From the NCBI GenBank assembly GCA_019614645.1, contig JABWDB010000030.1, positions 1,612,001 through 1,676,000 of the forward strand: a stretch of DNA of 64,000 nt, in the 5' to 3' direction. The stretch's first letter is position 1. Every line of letters starts with the position of its first letter. Positions 34,980-45,390 of the stretch are shown here, piece after piece. Below the pieces are notes generated by a model, which saw only the letters and a program-made list of their open reading frames with translations, was not told the DNA's origin and ran no database searches. A program made the translations under genes and the position numbers. The stretch comes from Stratiolaelaps scimitus. Lineage: Eukaryota > Arthropoda > Arachnida > Mesostigmata > Laelapidae.

Positions 34980-36180
34980 TGACGAAATGTGGAACCTGAA
35001 GTGGAAGCCCATCCACGATGAAGGACTCCGAGGGATGTTTTAGTCCTGCTAAAGCGACTGGCTGCGGTGCAATTGTGTGGGTGAATTGTTAGCTGTGCGT
35101 GTTTGTATGTCTCTGTTTATCTCCGTTTGTGTCTGTGTGTGTGCCCTCCAAACCCGCCGTTGTTGGACGAAATCTCAGTCACCCTCCGTGGTTGTGATGG
35201 TGGTAGTGGTGGTGGTGACGGTGATGATAGTAGTGCCACTGGACGAAGTTTGTCTGTTGCTGTCTTTCGTCTTCTTCTTCTTCGACCACTCGTGTTCCGG
35301 TCATTGTTGTCGCGGTTGATGCTGCTGCTGTTGCAGCCTGTGTTGCTCTTCCCACTGGTGTTGCTGCTATTGCAGGAGAAATGATCGTGGACCAACCCAG
35401 CCACCGAGACCGCCGCTATAGCGTTTGGCATGACGGCTGTTCCTTCGTGGGAGCAAAGTTTTCGTGTAAAATGTTGTTGACGTTGTTCGGCTGCTATCGC
35501 CGTCTTTTTGTCGAGTCAGTCGACTTTTAGGCGACAGACCTATTGCTGCTACCTCACCACCCCAACCCCTGCCGGGTAGAGTGCCAGTGATAGTAGACAG
35601 CTTCGTTTCCGCCCCAATCCTGGTGCGCGTCTTTGCGTTGAGCATTCACGGTCGACCGTCAGCTGAAACAGCCGCAGGCACCCGCTACCCAACGGGTGAG
35701 TATCGCGTTCATCCGTGCGCATCGTCCAATTAACGCCGCTTGGACGTCTTAGAGTCATTTCGTTCACAACACCGACGCCACCGCCTCCACCACCTCCGCC
35801 ACTACTACTACTACTGCTGCTGCTGCTGCTAAGTGGCGCACAGCCGATCCGACAACTTGTCCCGTGGAATCTTGCTATGAAAAACATGACCAGATCAAGG
35901 AGGGAAGGACTCACTGACCAACCAACAGTGGATGAGCCAAAAGCACACCAAACACATAACAAATGCCACGCGGGCACAAGTCTTTGACCGTCATCATGAA
36001 TTCTGAAAATGAAGAAGAAGAAGAAGACGACGACGACGACAGCGATAATGCTGAGGAAGCTAAAGTGAGCCAAGATGGACATAGCGAGCAGGAGGAGCAT
36101 TGGTTACACGTTCCGGTCACTGCACCCACTCGACCTGAGAGACATCAGCTGATTTGACTTGGACTGCCGCGATCTGTCTA
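34980..36180. repeat. GC-richer triplet-repeat island
   Basis: GGT/GTG runs near 35196-35222, TTC runs near 35268-35282, CTG runs near 35319-35340 and 35812-35830, ACT runs at 35800-35812, and GAA then GAC runs at 36013-36040. The minus frame 35549-36100 (183 codons) and the plus frame 35963-36157 translate these into Ser, Gly, Leu, Glu and Asp homopolymers. The acidic plus frame could be a real exon, but nothing supports that beyond openness. Confidence 0.5.
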
Positions 36181-38340
36181 GAAGGGCCTATTACAGACAA
36201 CACACCGTTTCCACCCTGAAGTTTCTAGCAGGTGAACACTCACCTAATTTCGACTAGCCACTGACCACCGCTGACTTCATTACTACATATGATACTCATT
36301 TCTCCAGCAGTTTCTTCGGGGGAACTTCAGGGGAGACGGAAGACTGAGCTGGGACCACACACACACACGCACACATATAAAAAGAAATATATATGTATGT
36401 ATCCTCTATATAATAATATAATTCGGCATTAATATCGATTACTTTTAAAATATAAATACATTTCGAACCGTTGGTAACACTTGAATAATACCCTAATATT
36501 ATTAGTACTATTAGACATATGTACGTACAACAGAAATAAGGTAAGGATTCTCGTGAAGCACAACTTGGCTTTGATCACGACGTGATCGATTAAAAGTCAC
36601 CAGATTCTTTTCTGAGTAACTTTTAGTGAACTTCGCAAATCTGTTGTATTTTAAGAGCCCGGTCTGGCGACGCGAGCCTAGAGCCCGTGTTCATCACATG
36701 TGTCCAATATCATTTAAATGTTGAGAGGAAAATCGTATATGCGTCAAGCTTCTCATTCGACCGATCACTCACCTGCTTATACATCCCTATTTCCGCAAGA
36801 ATATGAAAAGATCACGCGTAGCTGTGCGGGTTGTAAATGAATCGCCTTCGCGTCATCTTCAGCTGAGACAGCAAGTTCTTGGATCGAGGAAGAGAAAATT
36901 TAATCACCGGCATTATTCTCCAAGACGAATCCAGGTTTGCGTCTCCTGCATTCAGGTACCAGTGATGTAATGTATCTTGGACAGCACGCAAGCTTCATCC
37001 TAAGTTGATGCAAGTTCGCAAACATGGACTACAGCCTCACAACCCAATTTTACTTACAGGTTTAGTTCACAAGCCCGGTAAACTGTCTCTAATTCTATTC
37101 TATTTGCAGGGTCACGCTTGTTGCGAGACGGTAATGTTCGTCCATGGCTTGTATGCCTCGGTCAGCGCTCTGCTTGGGCGTTGAAGTACGTATACCGACT
37201 TCCTGTAGCTTCTGTATGGACTTTAGTAGAGAAAACGTTCAGGGTAGAACATTTGAAGGAGTGTTATTCACTGGAGATCGGGGAAACACTGTGGGTTTAG
37301 TGGGTTTGTGAGTCCCACACAGTTCACAGTCACTACGGCTGAGTGACAAATGTGCACTCAGCATTCCGCAAAAGCTCCCACAAAACAGGGTAGTTCTGCA
37401 GAATTTCAACAGTTTGGATGCTCTTGTGGCCGCGCCGATATGAATCATGTAAGGACAAATCGATGAAGGCAATGCGGAAATACCACTCAAACGTACCAAA
37501 ATTAGACCAATCAAGAGCTTTTTACGGGACCGTTGTGTAACGCACACTTTCCGTTTACATCTGGGTTTAATAGGGATGACCCGACTGATTGGGGGATCCC
37601 TTGTGAACCAATGCTTCCGTTTTGTAAGCACAGACGGTGTAAATTGGGAGTCCTCTTAGAGTAAAGGAGAAAGCCAGTTACAGATGAAACATGCAAATAC
37701 TTATTAGCTGTTCTTTTAGGAGGAGGAAGATGACATACATTTGCTTCTCAGCATACTCCGACGTTTGATAACCTGGGCGTGAACTGCACAGTCGTCCTTG
37801 TATTTTCGTACCTGGTCTAACCCCTGTTCTTAAAGATACAATAGATTCCAATAGATCCTCTTGCTAGAATCACGGCGGTAATCCTTTCCTCCAAGCTGAC
37901 GTGCCGGAGAGAGGTTGAATAGCCACGTCGCGTATGGGTCGGACAAGAACAACTCTGATTTGTACTCTGATTTGGTTGTACTCTTTTTTATTGTTATCTT
38001 AGCCTCTAGAATGATTTGTCCCATACTGATGAATACATAGACACATGTTTAGGTCTTCGCAGGGGAAACCCGTAAAGCTAATTGTTTCGGATTTTTCTGA
38101 ACACCAAAGATTGAGCTCGGGTTTGGACGAACTAGTAACGATCATTGTTAACCATATAATTACGAAAGCACGGTTGAACAGTATATATATATATTATTTA
38201 GCTTACTTCTATTTATTGAAAATTGGTAGCCAAGGCCCTTGGATGATATTATTTTGGTGCGGTAAGTAAAGTAAATCGAAGGACACATAAGGCATAAGAG
38301 GACTCAATATCCATCACCTTTTTAACGTCTCCTCGTTGAT
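36181..38340. other. No gene identified
   Basis: (CA)n lies near 36357-36376. On the plus strand near 36920-36945, IILQDESRF recalls the first catalytic block of Tc1-type transposases, but no flanking motif confirms it. The minus frame 37239-37631 (130 codons) has mixed composition and no recognised family. Confidence 0.3.
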
Positions 38341-38384
38341 GGCTGTCCCCCATCCCTTCTCCCATCAGATAATTATAGCCACCT

Positions 38385-38441
38385 ATTCATTCTATGGCAT
38401 AACCACCATGAGATATGGCATCTGACTGCCATAGAATGAAT
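38385..38441. repeat. 15-bp perfect inverted repeat (hairpin)
   Basis: Left arm ATTCATTCTATGGCA at 38385-38399 and its exact reverse complement at 38427-38441, loop 27 bases. Pairing extends imperfectly outward through TATA-rich sequence. No flanking element was recognised. It could be a small foldback element or chance. Confidence 0.85.
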
Positions 38442-39411
38442 GGTATATAAAAAATAACATACATATGTGTATGTGTATGTTGTATTCATATGTGCTTTGA
38501 TAAGGGATTCTTTGAAAATCAAACATTCTTCACTTTCTCTATCTCTCTCATCAAAAATGCCGTCAAATAAGTTGGAACAGTGGTCTAACTTTGGAGATAT
38601 AAGCTGTACGCCGGTTATCCATATCATGGCAGTCGAGTATATGTGAATCTATCGTCGTTTTTTACTATGCATCGATCCATTGTTAAGCGGGTCTTCTTCA
38701 CAGATACATTCATTTTTGATGGCTTCGCTTGTCTGAAAAATGCTTGTGTAGTAAGGAGATTTGTGTGAAATCTTTCATTAATACTTCACCCAAGTCCGAA
38801 TCGAATTGTTGTGTTACCTATTTCGTTGATAACCACTTGCCTATGTTACGTAAGTGAAATTAATCATATCGTCGGGTGACTGGGACAGGGTGATAGCCTG
38901 CCTAAGCTGGAGGATGCGAAATTCCGCCTTAATATCTCCCAAAATTGCCGCTGACGACAATTTCTGATAAAGGAACAAATGATGGGTCTGTACAGCATTC
39001 TAAATTTGATATTCTGTAAAAATAGGGTTCCTCCTTTTAAAATACTATAGATATATTGTCACAGCGAAATATGTTCCATGGAAGATTTTTCGAATTTTAA
39101 TTAGATGTATGAGCCACATTACTTACTTTAAAACTGAGAATTGCCCCGCTTTCTAAAAAACCGTACATACTGGTGTCTAAGGCTAGAACGTCCTGGGTAC
39201 GAGATGACCCGACCTACGGACGAACCTTAAAAGTTAAACCTTGACAAAAAATAGCTTATTGGATGGTGTATCGTCTCCAATTTAGATAAATGCATTTTAT
39301 TGGGAATTATGCACGCGTTGGTACGTGTTCAGCCGATATGTTTCATTACCGTGGAGATATTGTTAATTGGGCCACGGTTTGCAACTACTTTCGTATTACT
39401 TGAAACCATCC
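38442..39411. other. No feature seen
   Basis: AT-rich DNA without a recognisable frame, repeat or fold. Confidence 0.35.
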
Positions 39412-39480
39412 GTGTGTGTCTTGCGGGATTCGAACGTGTAGACCGGAGAAGATCCTAAGTTTTTGGCGCTACTCCACGTG
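39412..39480 (-). mobile_element. Possible tRNA-like SINE head
   Basis: The minus strand has a B-box-like CGTTCGAATCCCGC preceded, about 50 bases upstream, by GTGGAGTAGCGCC, a weak A box. It resembles a tRNA-derived SINE head, but only one copy was seen and no tail is evident. Confidence 0.3.
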
Positions 39481-39489
39481 GATCTAGAT

Positions 39490-40300
39490 TATGTGGTCAT
39501 ACGAGCCAGTAGTGAATTGGCTGCTAACGGCTTTAGTTAAGTTTTTATCCTCTTGTCGACTAAGCTCACCTCTGCCAATATCGAAAATATTATTTTCCCA
39601 CTGTTTGTTTCAACTCGATCTATTTTGCTACTTTTTTTCAGCCTTTGTCACATGTCACTTCTTTCTGTTACGCGTTTCAACAGTCGTTACCGTTGCTGTT
39701 GTTGTTTTATTGTTGTCGTTGTTGTTGTTATTGCTGCCGTTATGCTTCGTTCTGTTGTTCTCCGTCAAAGCGTCGGTCGAGGGATATCACGCGATAGGAG
39801 TGAGCGTATCTTTTCCTTCAGGCAGACTTCACGTGCTAACTCAGATGCCGATCGTCTTCTTTCCGTCATAGCCAACTTCGAAAGAGCAAAAATAAAAATA
39901 AAAACAAAACTCTCCACGATTATTATTACTACGATCATCACCACCATCATCACTGTCCCCATCATCATCATCATCCGAAGAAAAAGAAGAAGATGAAACT
40001 GCAGAAGCGACAGAATAAGACAGAAGAAGGAGTAACTGCAGACTGGCGGCAGTGATGGTGGCTGTAACGTTATCATCATCATCACCGCTGCTCTCAAAAT
40101 ATTTAGGAGCTGTTTTAGTCCGTATTCGCTTAGAAAGGGCACCGTAGCGGAACGATGACCAAAGAAACTTCGCGACGCGCCCACACCTTAGTCTATAGTC
40201 ACCATAGTGCCGACATTTGATACAAAAAAGAAACAGTTGGCGACACGCGAACGCTTTAAAGATGATCATAGACTCAAAATGTTGTTTGTACCTTCAGCAG
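39490..40300. repeat. Triplet-repeat island with a minus-strand zinc-knuckle-like frame
   Basis: GTT runs (39696-39730), ATC/CAT runs (39955-39976) and GAA/AGA tracts. The minus frame 39841-40269 (142 codons) starts with non-repetitive sequence containing CIKCRHYGDYRLRC, which fits the CX2CX4HX4C zinc-knuckle spacing except that Asp replaces His. The rest becomes acidic repeats (SSDDDDDGDSDD). It might be an exon or a degraded nucleic-acid-binding protein. Support is weak. Confidence 0.3.
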
Positions 40301-40619
40301 TACACACCATAAGCTAAAAACTACTTTATATAGGATTTACTTTACATTCATCGTCTTCTAGCAATTGTTTTTCAAAATGATGTCATCTTATCTAGCCGAT
40401 ACATTTCCGGGGAGAAACTATGTGATATAATCGGCCAAAAGTTCAAAGGAAGATCAATGCCAAGAATTATGTCAATTCATTCAGTTGCTCACCTTTGTTA
40501 AGTAACAATATAAGAACATGTATAAATATAAATATAACGTCAATATGTTACCACAGGTGGTAGGTAAAAACTCACAAGTATCACAGGTTTGTATGTGCGT
40601 GTCAATATGTATTATATAT
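40301..40619. other. No feature seen
   Basis: AT-rich DNA between the island and the LINE 3' end. Confidence 0.35.
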
Positions 40620-41700
40620 GATCAAAGTTTATAATATTCATACAATATATGAGGAAGGTATTGATCGCCGTTCATCCTGGTCATCCGCTGCTTGACGATC
40701 TCGCCCGGTTGTTGAACGAAGTGACGTGCTGGCAGGTTGCAGCATAGTATTACGGGCAGGACGCTCCGCACCTGAGGCATCGACAGGATTTGCTCGGGTC
40801 TTGGAAACCGCGTTCTTATCTTATTGCACGGTTTACGTGCTTCCAGGTCGAGTCTCTCATTGTGGCCGTACTGAACAGGTCTGGGTCGAAATCCGCGAAT
40901 TTGTTTTCCCACCTGCGACAGCACTCTTTGTAGGCCTCGGTGGCCCTGAGGTCGTATCGATGACAATTTTTTTCAATGAACAGGGGGAGTCTGCGAGCAA
41001 GTACACCACTCGACTTCTTGTAGAGATGTAGAGCCCTAGCACCCTTTTGAGGAACGTTGCTTTGATACGGTTAAGAGTTTCGAGGTTCTCCACAAGCAGA
41101 TCCTCCCAAATTTTAGGTTGAACAACTGGAGAGCGATGTTTACAGAGAGCAGGTGCGAGCTTCTGATTGAAGAGGCAGCCCCTAGCGTTTTTCGAAACCT
41201 TTCCTTGATGTGTGCGGAGAAGCTTTTGGCATCGAACGGGATTGCTATTCCCAGGTTGTGGAAATTGTTGATGTACGGCAGGGGCGACCCTGCGTACCAT
41301 AGCTTGTCAGCCGTTGCTGGTCTACCTCCCCGTCTGAATTTCATCGCCTCAGTCTTGGCGATGTTGACCTTGAGGCCCAGTTCTGTGGTGGCTGAGTGGA
41401 GCGGGCGAGGGCTTGCTGTACCTGGAAGAGGCTTCGACCATAGATGCCTAGATCGTCCGCGTACAGTATGATATTCACTAGTTCTCTGGACCCTCTGAGC
41501 TGACGTGGTAGATCCCTCAGAAGTACGGAAAACACCAGTGACAACAAGAATCCTGTAGTCTGGGCAAAAGAAGCGTGTTCACCGGCTCCGTCGTCTATTG
41601 TCGTGATCTGGTTTGCTTGGAGGATTGCGATCGAAATCCACGAATACGGCGAAGAGGAGGTGTATCTCTGACGTCCCTTACTAGGATGCTGGTGGCCGAG
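40620..41700 (-). pseudogene. LINE ORF2 remnant, K-F-R-R-G-G family, copy 1
   Basis: Minus-strand frames give, in order, AVFVDF (near 41650), SLVFSVLLRDLPRQL and LYADDLGIYGRS (catalytic YADD at 41452-41463) in 41341-41547. Next come MKFRRGGRPATADK, NNFHNLGIAIP and SAHIKERFRKTLGAASSI in 41036-41344, then IKATFLKRVLGLYIS and VVYLLADSP in 40857-41300, and near 40740-40800 a C-x2-C...H/C-type zinc-like tail. These are reverse transcriptase palm, thumb and C-terminal regions of a LINE. Frameshifts separate the blocks. The same blocks recur at 43529-45000 and 58330-59260. Confidence 0.85.
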
Positions 41701-43528
41701 TGCCTAAAATTATGTCACCCGTTCGAGTGTACGAATAACTAGATCTATATGTACTGCGATTTATGCGGGCTGTACGAGAAAAAAACGTGGAGTTCTTTTC
41801 GATTCAATTATTCTTCTTGTATTCATTTTAAATGCATCCAATGATTGAATAGTGGACTTCTCTCCGCAACAGCGTTTCTCCCTAATGCGAGAAGTCAAAC
41901 ATGAATTGACATGTGTCCTTTTTACCTTTATTAGCGATGCTGTTGACAACCGCGCCGAGCTCTCGGGTCCTGTTCGAAATTAGGTAATGTGCCGGCTCTG
42001 TTTACACCTGCAGCATTACATTTGCCGCTCCTGATCGGGCACAAATTTGCCGTTCGACCAATCAGCGGCCGTCATCTATTGTGATGTGTGTTGTTGCTCG
42101 AACGCCACAACTATAAAAATACGTGATTTAGTAGTGTAAAGTCTGTATATTATCACGTGAATTGTGTCAATTTATGCGAAATTATGAGGAACAACGATTG
42201 GAATAATTTCTGTGGTATGTTAATTGCTTACGTGATTATTAGAAGAGGTCTAGTACTCTGGTAGCAGAATTTCGATGTCAAGGAATTAGTACTTCGCTTT
42301 CCCGATTGAGTGATGGAAACTTCGCCCGGAACCAATCTAATTGTTTGAAGTGGCGCTGAGGACCACTGCGACGTCGGGGAAGACTCAAACTCTGACAATA
42401 GAGTGACACTAGAAGCCATCGTAGACTGTCGAAGTTTGTGCAATACAGCCGCTGCGCGGCAGTAGCCTCCTGCTACTACCACTACTACTACTGTGTTTTT
42501 ACTGACAGCCCCACTAGAGTAGACAGTGATCCCCCGTTTGGTCTAGCATATACGATCAGCATCCAGACATTTTCGGCGACCGTGAGCGGGCCTCACGATC
42601 TTGCTACCCAAACGATATCCCAGTTTGTGTACCATAACACCGGTTATCTCTCAAGATGTAATGCTGTATGCGTCTCTGAGACTTAGATCTGCCGAAAGAG
42701 ACCGTTACACATAGCTCGATTTTGCACCTCTGCGAAATGTTAAGGGTTGGTGGAACGGTTTCGCTATATGTACTCTATATATGCGTACAATACCTATCCC
42801 TGAGCAGAGGGTATTTGTGATAGAGAATCAAGTGGCTCACTTGAAGTGGTTGTTCACGTCAGTCTGTCTGTTTGCACCCTCAGGCGGTGAAGGTTTTGAA
42901 GGAGTTGGCGGGGTATAGCAATTCTGCAAGTAATTAAATATGTTTTATTGCCTTGTTATTGACGACCCCTTCCTATCTACATTTGCCGTGATGTATGGAT
43001 CAATTGCTGGGCGTCATAGGAGGTACCATTTATAAGGGAATGTAATGACATCGTATCTGCAGAACCATTGTCCAATTTACGCCTCAACTTACTTAAGCCT
43101 ACTAGCTTCAATCGTTCTGCTTTCTGACCTCAAGGGGAGAACTGGAGCGGTATGTTTCTCTAGAGTCATCCAGAGATTGCCTTCAGAGCACTCGGAAGCA
43201 ATTATTCTCAGCACTATGACCGCAACTTTCCAACAAAGAAAAGGCTCCATGAACACGAAGCTTCGATGACGACTGGTGGAATGAAGATCCCAACGACGAC
43301 GAGGAATAACTACTGTAGACTGTCTCATCATATGACACTCACACAGCGCACACACTCGATGTTCGTCTACAAGGTGATATGAAATCGTCGGAGCTTACAA
43401 ACACAATAGGAGAAAAGGGTCACGTTGTTTGTTATTGCATATTTGCACCACCGACTAAGTGTTGCTTCTAGCCCAGTCAACGTTGTTCTTCATACTGATC
43501 GTGCATTTATGTAATTCCATCGGAGTTA
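41701..43528. other. No gene identified; possible promoter-like motifs
   Basis: GACCAATCAGCGG at 42056-42068 holds a CCAAT box, followed about 50 bases later by CTATAAAAATA (42111-42121). Such pairs can mark a promoter but also arise by chance. Downstream frames (42438-42686, 43045-43269, plus) are not recognised. ACT/CTA triplets lie near 42474-42492. Confidence 0.3.
42056..42121 (+). promoter_or_regulatory. Possible CCAAT plus TATA promoter-like pair
   Basis: A CCAAT motif and a TATAAAAA motif are separated by about 50 bases on the plus strand. No coding frame of known family follows within 1 kb, so this is speculative. Confidence 0.15.
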
Positions 43529-45000
43529 GTGCATTGCCACAGGGGAGGCACCTTTAAGAGGATTATACAGAGAATTCAAATGGCAATTGCCAAGAAGAAC
43601 TGCTGCTACAAGCCTTGGGCACTTCTCATCACCCGTCGACTCAGCAGATTTCTGAAGGTCTGCTCTAGCACACCGGCCGAGCAGCACGCATTTCGTTCAG
43701 GTCACTTTACAATCACGGCGTGCAACATCCTACTCTAAGAAGTGCATTGCGCCATTCGATAAAAAGGGTAAGCTCTTAGCATGCCTGCATTCCAAGTCTG
43801 CGTTCGATTCGGCCTCGCAGGACCAATCCTTAATCAACTAGCAGTGTGTGGAATTCTACCGTGCATGCCACAGTTTATCATGGTCATTCTACAGGAGAAT
43901 TCAGCGAAGATCGACAACGAAGTGTCCTCTTTGCCACTCTTCGCTCAAACTACTGTTTGTGTGTAGCGCAAGGCGATAACTTAAGTCCACTGTTATTCTC
44001 GGTGCTACTAGGCGATTCCTCTGCCCGAGTAAAGGGCACGCGTAAGGCTCTACTATACCCAGACGAGCTTGTCATTTTTGGTAAGAATCATGTTCAGCAA
44101 GCACTCGCGGGGCTGTCTGGCTACGTGAAAGAAGTTGGACTGACGATAAATATGGAGAAGACTGAAGCCATGAAGTTTCGCCGAGGAGGTCCATCGCCGT
44201 GTCCTATCCGCTACACATTGGTAGAACTACCCTGAAATTCGTCAATAACTTCAAGTACTTGGGTGTGATCATGCCGACAAACGGTAACTCCTTCACAGAA
44301 CACATCATGGACAGAACAGGACGAGCGGTGGTCCAATACAACCGCCATCGAAGCTTTCTATGAAGACCTTGCTGAAGTAGTTTGATATTAACATTGCGCC
44401 TGTTACCTCCTCCCTCAGTTACTAGGGAACATTTTTCGCCCGCACGAGTCGAGCAACTGAAGTCTGCATTTCTGAAACGCGGTAAGGGGATACACATAGA
44501 TAGATTCGACACACGGAATAGATTAGTCAACTGCCTTGGCGACACTTCCATATCTGTTGAAACTTGAGGCATCGTTCCAGTGCTGCCAGCTTTCTCAGAA
44601 TTTTGTGGGATGCAGGAAAGAATGATGGCAGCTATCGACCCTGAATTTTACGATACGGATACAATGACAAACAATACATGGAGGGGGGCACTCAAAACGA
44701 ACCGATCCATTGTAACTCGTTTTGCGTTCGACTGTATTCATCACGCTAGTGTAGGGTGGAGGGATACCCGGAGCCCAACTCGAACTGTGCATGTACATAG
44801 TGCAATCATGTTTGCGCCGGATATCACCTGGGAGAATGTATCCGATCAATCTCATTTACCCAGCTGGTCACCAATAAACCTAACATGTTTATTCCTCGAA
44901 GTGTATATGCTCTGTTTACAAGAGCTGACTTTACACGTTTCACTATTTTTACCGTTGTTCCATTTTATTAGGAAGCTAGACATGTATAACATAATACCGT
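43529..45000 (+). pseudogene. LINE ORF2 remnant, K-F-R-R-G-G family, copy 2
   Basis: Frames in order: MAIAKKNCCYKPWALLITRR and PAEQHAFRSGHFTITACN (43529-43738), LFAQTTVCV (43781-43966), then QGDNLSPLLFSVLLGD, LYPDELVIFGK and VGLTINMEKTEAMKFRRGG (43846-44235). After a frame change come KFVNNFKYLGVIMP and LKSAFLKRGKGIHID (44382-44567), and then an N-terminal-to-tail frame 44580-45008. These are reverse transcriptase fingers, palm, thumb and tail. The catalytic YADD has become YPDE (44056-44067), so the enzyme would be dead even without frameshifts. Confidence 0.88.
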
Positions 45001-45129
45001 GTGAATAAATGATGAAATATTTTATTATTTCGTGGTTGCAAAACGCAGTTGGTGTCAGTGAGTATTGATGTCAGGTATTGAGTTGCTCCATTAATGCATA
45101 TCTTTGATACCTATCCTCAAACAGGTTGA

Positions 45130-45290
45130 GCAATCTCATGTACAACCTTTTCCATTGATCTGATGATCTCCACATCATCACCGTAGCAGTTTATCGGACC
45201 AAATACAATGCTGATTCGCTGGCCTTCTTGATGAAATTCAAGCAAGAATCTCATTTCTTGAAGTCCCACTCGTTAAAGGATCTATTGCAG
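45130..45290 (-). pseudogene. Possible reverse transcriptase fragment
   Basis: An uninterrupted minus-strand frame of about 50 codons holds RISIVFGPINCYGDDVEII followed by RSMEKVVHEIAQ. The C-Y-G-D-D-V-E-I-I-R-S block resembles the catalytic YADD region of LINE reverse transcriptases of the type reading YADDIDIIGRS. No other motif is attached, so the call rests on this block alone. Confidence 0.35.
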
Positions 45291-45321
45291 ACAATACTTA
45301 CTTTTACCCTATTTTTTAATC

Positions 45322-45390
45322 GAGAACTTAAGCATTGTAAAATTGCAGTTCCGGAAATAAACCGCAAATGTTATGTTATGTTATACTTTC
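45322..45390 (+). mobile_element. LINE/SINE 3' end fragment with (TTATG)n tail
   Basis: GAGAACTTAAGCATTGTAAA, ATTGCAGTTCCGG and AAATAAACCGCAAA, ending in TTATG repeats. It matches the LINE 3' end at 27832-27900 and the fragment at 17283-17344. Confidence 0.75.

Noticed and set aside
35549..36100. 183-codon minus-strand frame
   Set aside because: It is composed mainly of Ser, Gly, Leu and Val runs from triplet repeats, with no domain.
36900..37010. IILQDESRF, resembling a Tc1 catalytic block
   Set aside because: No helix-turn-helix, second or third catalytic block or inverted ends around it; one short match is not enough.
37239..37631. 130-codon minus-strand frame as a retroelement protein
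   Set aside because: I could not find any ordered motif of protease, reverse transcriptase or integrase in any of its frames.
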